From Microcystis viridis FACHB-1342 (GTDB lineage: Bacteria; Cyanobacteriota; Cyanobacteriia; Cyanobacteriales; Microcystaceae), in NCBI RefSeq assembly GCF_014698335.1, contig NZ_JACJSV010000030.1, positions 1-54,185 on the forward strand: a stretch of 54,185 nt of DNA. Reading direction: 5' to 3'. A program made the translations under genes and the position numbers. The notes under the pieces were generated by a model. That model saw only the letters and a list, made by a program, of their open reading frames with translations, made no database searches and had not been told where the DNA came from. Numbering within the stretch: the first letter of the stretch is position 1; every line of letters begins with the position of its first letter. Positions 1 to 8,234 of this stretch are shown one piece after another.

Positions 1-234
1 AATAAAGAGGTTTTGATAACCAAATTAAAGCAGCTCTAAAGAGTTTTGAGTTAAAAGTTAAACTTCAAGTTTTCATTCAGGACGAATGTACTGATTAACT
101 ATTTTTTTTGGGAAAATTAGTTAACCCATCATTATAACATATAATTAATTTGCAAGAGTTCTAATCTTCTCTGTGGTTTGATTGCTTACTGTCACCAGCC
201 GAAAAAACCCTCCTTGAAGTTAGCTATTTTTGCC

Positions 235-1023
235 TTATATTTCGAGAATAACGGGGGTATGATCGCTAGGTTTTTCTTGTTTTCTGGGTTCTCGATCGAT
301 CAGACAATTAACGGCTTTTTCGTATAGCTGAGGAGTTAAATAAAGATGATCGATTCGCCAACCTCGGTTACGAGCAAAACCACCGCTGCGATAATCCCAC
401 CAACTATAATGTCCTGCTGCTGAGGTGAATTTTCTAAAGGCATCTTGTAAACCAATTTCTAAGACCTTTTCTAAAGCTTCTCTTTCTTTAGCTGAAGACA
501 TAATATGATTTTCTTTGCCTTTGGGATCATAAATATCTTTATCTTCTAAGGCAATATTAAAATCACCGCAGATACATAATTCCTGGGGTTGAGAATTAAT
601 AATTTTATCTAGATATTTCCTAAGAGTTTCTAACCATTTAAGCTTATAAATATATTTATCACTATCTAGGGAAGAACCATTAGGAACGTAGAGATTAATA
701 ATCCGAATATCGCCGATTACTCCAGTAATTAGCCGTTTCTGTTCGTCCAGTTCTCCTGTTAAATTTTCGCCGATAATTGGACTGAATCCCACAGTGATAT
801 CGTCCAGGGGTTTCTGGCTAAAAATCGCCACACCATTATAGGATTTTTGTCCAGAAATATAGAGATGATAACCCAAAGATTCAAAAGCTTCTCTGGGAAA
901 ATCTCGATCGATTACCTTGGTTTCTTGCAAGCATAAAACCTCAACGGGATTGAGTTGTAACCAATTAATTACCTGATCTTGTCGGCTGCGAATCGAGTTG
1001 ACATTCCATGTGGCGATTTTCAT
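235..1023 (-). CDS. xth: Exodeoxyribonuclease III
   Basis: This is a 262-residue Mg-dependent AP endonuclease / 3'-5' exonuclease of the ExoIII family, acting in base-excision repair. The protein opens with MKIATWNVNSIRSR, carries the metal-ligand motif LQETK near residue 34 and GDFNIA in the middle, and ends with SDHTPVILEI, which holds the catalytic Asp-His. These are the canonical blocks in the right order, and the length is normal. The frame stays open 21 codons further upstream, but family homology begins at this ATG. It lies 22 bp downstream of the CpcT-like gene on the same strand and may be co-transcribed with it. Confidence 0.95.
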   Translation of the reverse strand: MKIATWNVNSIRSRQDQVINWLQLNPVEVLCLQETKVIDRDFPREAFESLGYHLYISGQKSYNGVAIFSQKPLDDITVGFSPIIGENLTGELDEQKRLITGVIGDIRIINLYVPNGSSLDSDKYIYKLKWLETLRKYLDKIINSQPQELCICGDFNIALEDKDIYDPKGKENHIMSSAKEREALEKVLEIGLQDAFRKFTSAAGHYSWWDYRSGGFARNRGWRIDHLYLTPQLYEKAVNCLIDREPRKQEKPSDHTPVILEI

Positions 1024-1045
1024 AGCTAAAAACCGAGAATTTTTC

Positions 1046-1630
1046 TCACACTTCCTCAGCAAAACTACTGCGACGCACAAACTCAAAGGGACCGGCGATC
1101 GAACCCCAGACTAATTGATCGGTTTCGGGATCTAAACCGCGATCAACGCTAATTAATCCCTGTTCACTAATTTCAAAACTATTATCCAAATAAGTCATTT
1201 TATCTTTGCGAAAGACTAAACATTGTTTCCCCGGTTTCACCACCCCTTTAAAACTGTTACCTGTCCAAGTTACATTCATATCACAACCCGGCATCGGTTC
1301 TAATAACTCTAAGCTGAGATTTTTGAGACGCTGGGGTTCTCTAGAAGCACCAAAAAAGTTAGCTTCCTCTTTAACTTTAAAGTTTTCTAGTTCAATATGG
1401 TCATCGACTACCGATAATTTAAATACTCGTAAACGATAGGGAGTATTGAGCATAAAATCGTAGGCCTGCTCTAAAAATAAACTGGTTCCCTTCAGTAATT
1501 CATCGGGTAAAGGACGCATACACACGCGAATATGGGCAAAAAAAGGCGGATTAGCAAAAGCTTGTTCTTGATTACTAAAATCGGCCGCCATCCAGCGTGC
1601 TAGGGTTTTTATATCCGTAGAATGAGTCAT
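1046..1630 (-). CDS. cpcT: CpcT/CpeT family phycobiliprotein chromophore lyase
   Basis: This 194-residue protein resembles the CpcT/CpeT family, whose members attach phycocyanobilin or phycoerythrobilin to a cysteine of the beta subunit of phycobiliproteins. Family-like features are the N-terminal LARWMAADFSNQEQAF block, the FAHIRVCMRPLP strand, and a C-terminal half with the pattern GxxFKGVV...CLVFRKDKMTYLDNSFEI. The length fits the family. It would act in the cytosol on phycobilisome rods. The choice between CpcT and a CpeT-like paralogue cannot be made from this window because no phycobiliprotein genes are nearby. Confidence 0.85.
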   Translation of the reverse strand: MTHSTDIKTLARWMAADFSNQEQAFANPPFFAHIRVCMRPLPDELLKGTSLFLEQAYDFMLNTPYRLRVFKLSVVDDHIELENFKVKEEANFFGASREPQRLKNLSLELLEPMPGCDMNVTWTGNSFKGVVKPGKQCLVFRKDKMTYLDNSFEISEQGLISVDRGLDPETDQLVWGSIAGPFEFVRRSSFAEEV

Positions 1631-1729
1631 AATTTTTGATATTTTAATGGCTATTAGCTATCAGCGATCAGCTAGTTAATCGCTCTGATAAATTTTCACT
1701 GATTACTGATAACTATGCCCCGACAATTT

Positions 1730-2188
1730 TTATTGTGCAATTACTTTAATTTCGATATCGGCACTAACTTCGGGATGGAGTTTGACTTGTACTTTATAGA
1801 CTCCCAATTGACCGATATCGGGAACGGTAATACCACGGCGATCGATTTCTAATTTAGCATTTTCTAGAATAACCGTAGCCACATCTTGACTGGTGACAGT
1901 ACCGAAAATCGCCTCGTTTTCACCCACCTGTTTAGGGATGGTGTAGGGACTGAGTTTTTCGATCGCAGTTTTTCTGGTTTCCGCTTCTTGTTTTTCGGCG
2001 AGGAGACGTTGACGCTCTTTTTCTTTCCTAAATTCTGCCTGTTTAATCGCGCCTTTGGTGGCTAAAACGGCCACACCTTGGGGAATAAGGTAATTGCGGG
2101 CATAACCGGGTGCCACTTCCACCACATCGCCATTTTCACCTAATTTGCTGACTTTTTGATTGAGGATAACCTGCATTCGTTTCGCCAT
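1730..2188 (-). CDS. rplI: 50S ribosomal protein L9
   Basis: The 152-residue protein starts MAKRMQVILNQKVSKLGENGD and contains VVEVAPGYARNYLIPQGVA, the diagnostic N-terminal L9 domain. A charged connecting helix follows at about residues 45-75 and then the C-terminal domain with VTSQDVA. L9 binds the base of the L1 stalk in 23S rRNA. Length and domain order are normal. It is transcribed on the minus strand, upstream of the CpcT-like gene, from which it is about 100 bp away. Confidence 0.97.
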   Translation of the reverse strand: MAKRMQVILNQKVSKLGENGDVVEVAPGYARNYLIPQGVAVLATKGAIKQAEFRKEKERQRLLAEKQEAETRKTAIEKLSPYTIPKQVGENEAIFGTVTSQDVATVILENAKLEIDRRGITVPDIGQLGVYKVQVKLHPEVSADIEIKVIAQ

Positions 2189-2257
2189 GATCTTGACCTA
2201 AAACAATAGTTCCAAAACCTTTATCATACCATGCAATCGTCAAGTGTTGATCACAAG

Positions 2258-2584
2258 TTAGTTATTGCCGGCGGCGATGATTTGGGTTAATAGGGGACCG
2301 ATTGCCTGAAAAGCCGAGGGTAAAACCGCTACGGTGGCGGCTGCGATAATAATTGTCGTGGCCAATCTCAGCACTTTCTCGGAGGCTTTTTCGTAGGTGT
2401 CAAATTTATAGTCGAGCTTGTCTAATCTTTGGTCTATTTCCTGAAAGCGTTGTCCCATAGCATCAAAACGTTGGTCTATTTCCTCAAAACGTAGATCTAT
2501 CGCCTCAAAACGTTGATTTACTGCTGTTTGGAAGCTTTTCAGTTCGTTGAGAACATCGGTTAGGGTGGGTTCTTGAGTGGACAT
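2258..2584 (-). CDS. Small coiled-coil protein with C-terminal membrane segment
   Basis: This 108-residue protein has no assigned function. Residues about 15-70 are a strongly heptad-like coiled coil with repeated (R)F(E/D/Q)xIDxRF units. A hydrophobic Ala/Ile/Val-rich segment at about 77-97 should span the membrane, and a short tail follows. The ATG chosen is preceded by GAAGG at suitable spacing; an in-frame ATG 11 codons upstream is less likely. The architecture is the same as in the four tandem paralogues at 44.4-46.1 kb, although the sequence is clearly different. It may be a membrane-tethered oligomerisation or scaffold protein (inference). Confidence 0.7.
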   Translation of the reverse strand: MSTQEPTLTDVLNELKSFQTAVNQRFEAIDLRFEEIDQRFDAMGQRFQEIDQRLDKLDYKFDTYEKASEKVLRLATTIIIAAATVAVLPSAFQAIGPLLTQIIAAGNN

Positions 2585-2711
2585 GGTGACACCTTCGGGA
2601 ATTTGATCGCCTAACACAATTATAACCTTAAGTCAAGCTTTTTTGATGATAATTAACGTTTTTATTGGTAATATTTTGACCTTGTTCCAGTGTTGGAGAC
2701 AACCAGTATTT

Positions 2712-3290
2712 CTATTCTAATAAGGTCTCTTTAATTGTTGTTAAAACTTTGCTATCTTTGACCATCCAAGCATGAAGCAATACGGGAATGGAAATTTCTT
2801 TGCCCACCGATAAACGGGAACTATGGGCAGGAAATATCATTAAATCGTAGGGAGTCCAGATAATTGTGGTTTTAATTTTATTTAAAATTTGTTGACAATC
2901 TTTATTTAAATCCTCTAGAAATTGACTCCCCGGCTGCATTTGTCTAATCCCATCTAAGGGTAAACTATATGCGGTTAAAGTGCCTCGATTCGGGGCAGAA
3001 ATATTTAGGTAACGTTGCACTCTTGCCACCCCTCCTAATCTTTGCAGGTAGTAGCGGGTAATTAGTCCTCCCATACTAAACCCAATCAGATCTACTTTCT
3101 GCTCTTTAGCAAAGTTTTTCTCGATATAATTCTCCACCTGACCTGCTAAAACTTCTAACTTTTCGTAACCGTGATTAGGAATTAGATTAAAAGTATGTAC
3201 CTGCCAACCATGATGGGTTAAATACTCACTCATCGGTTTAAAAACAGCAGTAGTGTCCAGAAAACCATGCACTAAAACGACAGGATTCAT
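2712..3290 (-). CDS. Lipase-like alpha/beta hydrolase
   Basis: This 192-residue alpha/beta hydrolase opens directly with VVLVHGF, the oxyanion-hole HG motif. It carries the nucleophile elbow GFSMGG with Ser72, followed by LITRYYLQRLGG, as in bacterial triacylglycerol lipases and PGAP1-like esterases. A His in VLLHAWMV near the C-terminus is a candidate catalytic histidine. There is no signal peptide, so a cytosolic enzyme is expected. The substrate is unknown. The protein is short for a lipase but has both ends of the fold and looks intact. Confidence 0.8.
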   Translation of the reverse strand: MNPVVLVHGFLDTTAVFKPMSEYLTHHGWQVHTFNLIPNHGYEKLEVLAGQVENYIEKNFAKEQKVDLIGFSMGGLITRYYLQRLGGVARVQRYLNISAPNRGTLTAYSLPLDGIRQMQPGSQFLEDLNKDCQQILNKIKTTIIWTPYDLMIFPAHSSRLSVGKEISIPVLLHAWMVKDSKVLTTIKETLLE

Positions 3291-3565
3291 AGATGAGGGT
3301 TTATCCTTTAATTTCAGATCTATTCTAACGGATGATACGGGTAATTATCGAAAAAATTTTTTAGAAATAAAAGGGCGATCGCACTAATTCAAGATGATTT
3401 AATTTTCGTTTTGGCTTGTTTTCATGTCAAACGTAATCCTCAACAATGGAAAAGACATTTTTCGCAATCGCACCCCAAACCTCTCTTAAAACAAGTTTGA
3501 TCGCAATTCTCAACTCCGCTCGCACCTCAAACTCCCCACAAAGTTCGATCGTACTTCACACTCTC

Positions 3566-3593
3566 TTGCAAAAAATTGATAGGATGCTATAAT
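3566..3593 (+). promoter_or_regulatory. Predicted extended -10 promoter of the first TA pair
   Basis: TTGCAA at 3566-3571 is followed after 16 bp by TATAAT at 3588-3593, which is preceded by TGC to form an extended -10 element. The antitoxin ATG lies 45 bp downstream. The rest of the 3291-3637 gap is filled with GATCGCAC-like repeats related to HIP1 and holds no convincing gene. Confidence 0.55.
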
Positions 3594-3637
3594 CCAATTA
3601 AGCTGATTTATCAAAAACCTTAAATTTTAAAATAATT

Positions 3638-3835
3638 ATGACTATTGAACAAATTGAGAATGCAATTTTAAATCTTTCTAAAACTGATTTTGCTAAGTTA
3701 AGAAATTGGTTATTAGACTTAGATTATTTGCAGTGGGATAAACAATTAGAACAAGATATTAAGGAAGGAAAATTAGATGCTTTAGCTCAAGAAGCACTGG
3801 CTGAATTTGAAGCGGGAGATTATGACAAAATTTAA
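3638..3835 (+). CDS. Antitoxin of RelE/ParE-like TA pair (copy A)
   Basis: This 65-residue acidic protein is the first gene of a two-gene TA unit. It shares the pattern WDKQxxxDxxxGKLDxLxxEAL with the antitoxins at 4398 and 51176, marking one family. The C-terminal half, with GKLDALAQEALAEFE, would be the part that wraps the toxin (inference from TA architecture). Its TAA overlaps the toxin ATG as TAATG, giving translational coupling. The extended -10 promoter at 3566-3593 lies immediately upstream. Confidence 0.8.
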   Translation: MTIEQIENAILNLSKTDFAKLRNWLLDLDYLQWDKQLEQDIKEGKLDALAQEALAEFEAGDYDKI

Positions 3836-4089
3836 TGCACTATACTAACCGTAAATTTTGGTTGTTTTATAATCAGCTACCCGAAGATATACAACAGATA
3901 GCAGATATTGCTTATGAATTATTAAAAACTAATCCTAATCATCTCTCATTACATTTTAAGAAAGTTAATAAATATTGGTCTGTTAGAGTCGGAAAAGCTT
4001 ATCGTGCGTTAGGAATTGAAGTTAAAAATGGGATTTTATGGTTTTGGATTGGTACTCATGATGAATATGATAGATTAATTAGTAAATAA
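3835..4089 (+). CDS. RelE/ParE-like toxin (copy A)
   Basis: This 84-residue protein has the RelE/ParE-superfamily pattern seen in cyanobacterial small toxins: FWxxYNQLPxxIQ, then LHFKKV..YWSVRVGxxYRALG, then WFWIGTHDEYDRLI. The conserved basic SVRV/YRAL strand and the terminal HDEY block would form the RNase or gyrase-binding face (family knowledge). It overlaps the antitoxin stop by 1 bp. About half of its residues match copy B just downstream, and it has a third paralogue at 50720-50977. Confidence 0.85.
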   Translation: MHYTNRKFWLFYNQLPEDIQQIADIAYELLKTNPNHLSLHFKKVNKYWSVRVGKAYRALGIEVKNGILWFWIGTHDEYDRLISK

Positions 4090-4262
4090 AAGCGATCGCC
4101 CCCGCTTCTAAAAAAAAGATCGCACCACCAACTCCCTGAAAACAGCGATCGCACCCTCAAAACTCTCTTACAACAAGTTCGATCGCACTTGAGTTCGTAG
4201 TAAACCCTTTAGGGTTAAATTATGGCTAAAGTTACCGCTACAAGAAAAGACGATGCCGAAGG
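4090..4262. repeat. Intergenic repeat downstream of toxin A, duplicated at 4851-4990
   Basis: This stretch begins with GATCGC-rich sequence, continues with a block around CTCAAAACTCTCTTACAACA and ends in a small imperfect palindrome bounded by GTAGTAA and the related sequence TTACCGCTAC, with ATGGCTAAAG inside. The same order recurs after toxin B at 4851-4990. The spacer copies are nearly identical over about 50 bp although the coding parts have diverged strongly. No gene was seen. Confidence 0.7.
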
Positions 4263-4397
4263 CACAGCTACGCTGCCCGCACCCTTAAACTCTCCAAAAA
4301 GCGATCACAACTACAAGAAAAGCTGATCGCATTCTAGCTAAAAAATGTTAAAATAAAACCTGAATATCAAAAACTATTGTGCTTAAGAATAGATAGT

Positions 4398-4598
4398 ATG
4401 AGCAAATTAGAATCAATTCAGGCAGAAATAGAAACTCTTACCCCCGATGACTTTACCTATTTAAAAAACTGGATTAATGAGTTAGATGAGCAAAAATGGG
4501 ATAAGGAAATTGAGGAAGATTCTAATGAGGGAAAACTTGACTTTCTAATTAAGGAAGCCTTATTAGAAAAGAGTAAAAATCAATTGCAGGAGTTATAA
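4398..4598 (+). CDS. Antitoxin of RelE/ParE-like TA pair (copy B)
   Basis: This 66-residue acidic protein is paralogous to the antitoxin at 3638: it shows KNWINELDEQKWDKEIEED and EGKLDFLIKEALLE at matching positions. The ATG at 4398 (MSKLES) is preferred over an in-frame TTG seven codons upstream because the family begins here. The stop codon is followed without a gap by the toxin start. It is the second member of a local tandem TA duplication. Confidence 0.78.
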   Translation: MSKLESIQAEIETLTPDDFTYLKNWINELDEQKWDKEIEEDSNEGKLDFLIKEALLEKSKNQLQEL

Positions 4599-4850
4599 GT
4601 GCATCGAACTAATGCTAGATTTTGGAGATGTTTTAATCAGTTACCTCAACCAATTCAAATTTTAGCAAAAAAGAATTTTGAACTCTTAAAAAATAACTTA
4701 AATCATCCTTCTTTATCTTTTAAAAAAGTAGGGAAATTTTGGTCAGTTAGAGTTGGTATTAATTACCGTGCTTTAGCTTTTAAAGATGGAGAAGATTATA
4801 TTTGGGTATGGATAGGAAGCCATGAAGAATATGAAAGATTATTGAAATAA
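4599..4850 (+). CDS. RelE/ParE-like toxin (copy B)
   Basis: This 83-residue toxin starts with GTG directly after the antitoxin TAA. It has the same framework as copy A: FWRCFNQLPQPIQ, SLSFKKVGKFWSVRVG, NYRALAF, and VWIGSHEEYERLLK. It is probably an mRNA interferase or ParE-like toxin kept silent by the gene upstream (family inference). Roughly half of the residues match copy A, so the duplication is old at the protein level. The frame is intact. Confidence 0.85.
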   Translation: MHRTNARFWRCFNQLPQPIQILAKKNFELLKNNLNHPSLSFKKVGKFWSVRVGINYRALAFKDGEDYIWVWIGSHEEYERLLK

Positions 4851-4990
4851 AACTGATCGCCCTCGCCTCTAAAAAAAAGATCGCACCCTCAAAACTCTCT
4901 TACAACAAGTTCGATCGAACTTTTAGTTCGTAGTAAGCACGGAGAGGGCTAATCATGGCTAAAGCCATTACTACAAAAAGAAGATCGCAC
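4851..4990. repeat. Second copy of the TA downstream repeat
   Basis: This matches the repeat after toxin A: the same GATCGC-rich block, the same CTCAAAACTCTCTTACAACA, then a palindrome running from TTCGTAGTAA to TTACTACAAA with ATGGCTAAAGCCAT in its centre. The palindrome could fold into a long hairpin and so act as a terminator or REP-like element between the TA unit and the convergent kinase gene. Confidence 0.65.
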
Positions 4991-5033
4991 TTTTTCAGAC
5001 AAATATTTTTAGATTGTTTAAATATTTTGTATG

Positions 5034-6392
5034 TTATAGTCTAGAGAAAAGAAAGATATTACACGCCCTCTCCTTTGCATCTGCCTTTCCACTCCCATAC
5101 CACCATCGTATACCAAACTCAAGAGCAGGAAGATGTCCTCGTGGTGCAGTAGCACTGGAGAAAGTCAGTGAACTGAAATATAACCATTCTTTGTCTAGCC
5201 ACCAGCCTTTACGCCAGCCTATTTTATCGCCAAACTTACAGAAAATATCCCAATCAAAAATACCGATTTCGCCGCCGCATTCTAACCAGATTTTTTTTTG
5301 CACGGAAAAGCCAAATTTACCGTCACTATATTTTACCCAAAGCTGGTCAATAATTTTTAATTCTTCACGAGAAAAATTTTTACAATTATCTTCTTTTAAC
5401 AAACATTCTCTTAGTTCTGTCCCCATAACTTTTCTTGTTCTTAGCCCCATAATTTCATACATTACCTTAGCAGTTTCTTCATCTGCTTCTCGCCATTGTC
5501 CATTTTTTAAATATCGATCTAATTGGGTAAAATCAGCCTTAGCAGTTTTAAGTGGTATTTGTGAAACAGGCATCTTGCCTGTTGGTTGTGCTTGTGGTTG
5601 TAAAGCATTTAAAACTTGTTGTGCAGTCCATCTTTGTCTTCTATCTTTTTGCAAACAACCTTCAATAATTGGCTTAAACTCCCTCGGTAAAGTAGGGATT
5701 TGTAAATCACAATTCATCACCCTAGCCATTAATTGATTAATATCATTATCGAATTTATAGGGAAATTGATTAGTCGTCATTTCAATCAACATAATACCTA
5801 ATGACCACATATCCCAACCTGCTGAAATATCACCCTTAAACGCTTCAGGAGGCATATAAATAATTGTACCGCCATTATTCACTGTTTGAGTATGACTTTT
5901 GTTATTTAAAGTTCTAATTAAGCCAAAATCTGCTAACTTATATTGTTGATTAATCTTAAGAATATTACCCGGTTTTAAATCTCGATGTACCTTATTTTGA
6001 CTATGAAGATAACTTAAACCTTGTGCCACTTGAGCCGTAATATTTTTAATCTCACCCGATGATAAACTACCTTTGGCAATGTGATTTTCGAGGCTACCTT
6101 GTGCCAATTCCATCACTAAATAAAGCATTTCAGTATTGAGAAAACGAAATTCACCTACCGAATAAGCCTTAATTAAATTAGAGTGTTCTAACTTTCTGGC
6201 ATTTTGTAACTCAATTAATTTATCATCGCTACTTTCGGGAATAACTTTAATAGCAACTTCTTGAACAGACGTATTTCTTACCATTTCACTAGCATGAAAC
6301 ACACCCCCAAAACTACCCGCACCGAGAAATTTATTAAGACGATAAGAGCCTATTTGTTGCCCTTCTAGCATCTTCATCATTTGATCTAGCAT
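5034..6392 (-). CDS. Ser/Thr protein kinase with C-terminal GUN4 domain
   Basis: This 452-residue fusion has a Hanks-type kinase at about residues 17-275: glycine loop GAGSFGGV at 24-31, Lys49 in VAIK, HRDLKPGN at 136-143 and DFG at 155-157. All catalytic residues are present. A GUN4-like domain follows at about 300-440, with GQWREADEETAKVM, IDQLWVKYSDGKFGFSVQK and FGDKIGWRKG. GUN4 binds porphyrins and stimulates Mg-chelatase, so this could be a tetrapyrrole-responsive kinase (inference). There is no membrane segment. The start MLDQMM was chosen because the upstream frame (34 further codons) overlaps a palindromic repeat and has no homology. It is convergent with the TA pairs. Confidence 0.9.
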   Translation of the reverse strand: MLDQMMKMLEGQQIGSYRLNKFLGAGSFGGVFHASEMVRNTSVQEVAIKVIPESSDDKLIELQNARKLEHSNLIKAYSVGEFRFLNTEMLYLVMELAQGSLENHIAKGSLSSGEIKNITAQVAQGLSYLHSQNKVHRDLKPGNILKINQQYKLADFGLIRTLNNKSHTQTVNNGGTIIYMPPEAFKGDISAGWDMWSLGIMLIEMTTNQFPYKFDNDINQLMARVMNCDLQIPTLPREFKPIIEGCLQKDRRQRWTAQQVLNALQPQAQPTGKMPVSQIPLKTAKADFTQLDRYLKNGQWREADEETAKVMYEIMGLRTRKVMGTELRECLLKEDNCKNFSREELKIIDQLWVKYSDGKFGFSVQKKIWLECGGEIGIFDWDIFCKFGDKIGWRKGWWLDKEWLYFSSLTFSSATAPRGHLPALEFGIRWWYGSGKADAKERACNIFLFSRL

Positions 6393-6514
6393 AATACTTA
6401 AATTTGCTAATTTTTCCGTTGTGTAGAAATATGAATGGGACTTTCGGCATCGTGATGCGGAACGAAATACGGTTTTAAACCTAACTTTTTCCAATAAATC
6501 AATAATTGATCATG

Positions 6515-6537
6515 TTGGGTTTCGTGCCTCAACCCAA
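6515..6537. repeat. Small REP-like palindrome upstream of the GUN4 kinase
   Basis: TTGGGTT at 6515-6521 and AACCCAA at 6531-6537 form a perfect 7-bp stem with a 9-base loop. The motif resembles palindromes scattered in cyanobacterial intergenic DNA. The remaining sequence between 6393 and 6716 is AT-rich, with no gene seen. It includes TGTCAAGCTTTTTTTTGACG near 6667, a possible terminator stem for the upstream protease region. Confidence 0.5.
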
Positions 6538-6716
6538 TCTATAGGCGATCACACTAAGTTAAAAAACTTTGAGATTATGATGACAAATTGTATCACATCT
6601 CTAACCCTCATAAAAGATGATTGCACCCCCATTATAAGAAAATTATAAGTCAAGACTTGAGTTTTTGTCAAGCTTTTTTTTGACGGCAATCAATGGCAAG
6701 AATTTCGGGGAAGTAT

Positions 6717-8207
6717 TTAGCCACCGATGCCTAACCGTCCCGCTAAACTAGGGCTTAAAGGAATCAGAGTCGCTAACATTAAAAAGAGTAGTAATAAACC
6801 CCAACCGGCGCGGGTGTCATCGGGTTCGGTTAACTCATTTAAACTAGGTCTTTCTAACTCTCTTTGTAAAAAAGCGACTAAAATTGTCCAATAGAGAGGA
6901 ATGGGATTGCTAGAATTAACTAAGGAAATAATGCCCAAAATAACCAAAGTGGCCACAGTGGTACGGCGGGCAATTTTGCGACCATAAATAGCCTGAACAA
7001 TTCTGCCACCATCTAACTGTCCGGCGGGCAGTAAATTAAGGGCAGTAATCACCAATCCTAACCAACCAATAACAGTTAAAGGATGCACGGAGATAACGGC
7101 ATTTTGTAACTCGTCACCTAAAACTATCCGCGCTAAAAAACTCACTAAAATTGAACTTTGGAAAAAGGTACTAGGGATTTGAAAAAGGCTGGCAGAATTA
7201 GATAAAGTCAGTCCAACAATTAACAAGATTAAAGAAACCAAACCTCCCAAAGCAGGACCAGCAAAAGCTATATCAAATAGGACACTGCGGTTAGGTAATA
7301 AAGATTCAAAACGAGTAATCGCCCCAAAAGAACCAATCTGCCAAGTGGGAAGAAAATAGGGTAAACTGAGACGAACATTATGGCGTTTAGCGATAATTAG
7401 ATGACCAATTTCGTGGGCAATTAATACCGACCATAAACCCAAACTGAGGGGAATTGCTTCTCGATATCTCTGCCAATTACTAAACAAATCAAAACCTAAT
7501 AAAATTCCCGCCGCTTCTAAGCTGGTGACAATGGTAGCGACTAACAAAACTAAAGAGAGATTTTTTTGAGCAAGAGTTGCAGGACTAGGATCATTAGTTT
7601 TGGGAAGGATAATTACCACCGGTTTTTCCTCGGTTCCTTCCACCAGAAATAAACGATATTTATCACCAAAATGATTACTTAATTTCTGGGTTAAGCGCGA
7701 GTGAACTATATCCGGTTCTCCCCGTAAATTGCCTTTAAAAATTGCCCCTTCCTGAAAAGAGATAGTTTCGGTGGCAAAAAAAGTATCTATCCCAAAAATA
7801 CTCTGAATAACTTTTATATCCTGTTCGGAAATTGGCATCACATCCGGCACAATTACTGTCACCGCTGCCGGGGTTTCTAGGGGAGTAACGGACTGGCTAA
7901 CTGCTGGGTTAACTTTCGGTTCAATTATCTGATTGGTTTTCAGTAAGCGTAAACGGTTGCCTAAATAAATATAGATAATTGTGGAAGCAATCAGTAAAAA
8001 GAGAATTACCGCTAGATTGAGAGCAATTCCCGCCGCAAATAGCCCGAAAAAAATCAACCAAGGAGCAATTAGTACCAAGGACTGTAACCAAGGTAAAATT
8101 CCCAGTTGGCCGTAGGGTTTAGCTCGATAAAAACTCCAAGTCAAGATAGCACCAGCGACGAGGAAAATAACAGCGACCGCAGCAATTTCCGAAGAAATAT
8201 TAACCAT
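6717..8207 (-). CDS. Site-2 protease family (M50, EGY-like) membrane metalloprotease
   Basis: This 496-residue intramembrane zinc protease has two N-terminal membrane helices (about 8-25 and 42-85), a soluble region with GNLRG at 159-163, then the catalytic membrane core: HEIGH at 265-269 and NLLPAGQLDGG at 391-401, supplying the third zinc ligand Asp. GNLRG plus HEXXH is the signature of the EGY family of chloroplasts and cyanobacteria. Several further hydrophobic helices follow. It is likely a regulated membrane protease; the substrate is unknown. It lies 27 bp downstream of murQ on the same strand. Confidence 0.92.
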   Translation of the reverse strand: MVNISSEIAAVAVIFLVAGAILTWSFYRAKPYGQLGILPWLQSLVLIAPWLIFFGLFAAGIALNLAVILFLLIASTIIYIYLGNRLRLLKTNQIIEPKVNPAVSQSVTPLETPAAVTVIVPDVMPISEQDIKVIQSIFGIDTFFATETISFQEGAIFKGNLRGEPDIVHSRLTQKLSNHFGDKYRLFLVEGTEEKPVVIILPKTNDPSPATLAQKNLSLVLLVATIVTSLEAAGILLGFDLFSNWQRYREAIPLSLGLWSVLIAHEIGHLIIAKRHNVRLSLPYFLPTWQIGSFGAITRFESLLPNRSVLFDIAFAGPALGGLVSLILLIVGLTLSNSASLFQIPSTFFQSSILVSFLARIVLGDELQNAVISVHPLTVIGWLGLVITALNLLPAGQLDGGRIVQAIYGRKIARRTTVATLVILGIISLVNSSNPIPLYWTILVAFLQRELERPSLNELTEPDDTRAGWGLLLLFLMLATLIPLSPSLAGRLGIGG

Positions 8208-8234
8208 AGGAAAGTCAAAATTAACAGGTTTTTA

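Noticed and set aside
1-234. Partial gene at the left edge
   Set aside because: The only open frame from the edge ends after 12 codons and is too short to support; the rest is AT-rich with no signal.
1206-1439. Plus-strand open frame opposite the CpcT-like gene
   Set aside because: It is antisense to a well-supported gene, Ser/Leu-rich, and has no start signal.
5014-5736. Long plus-strand open frame of 240 codons opposite the GUN4 domain
   Set aside because: It is the complement of a conserved domain with clear motifs; the composition is typical of antisense reading.
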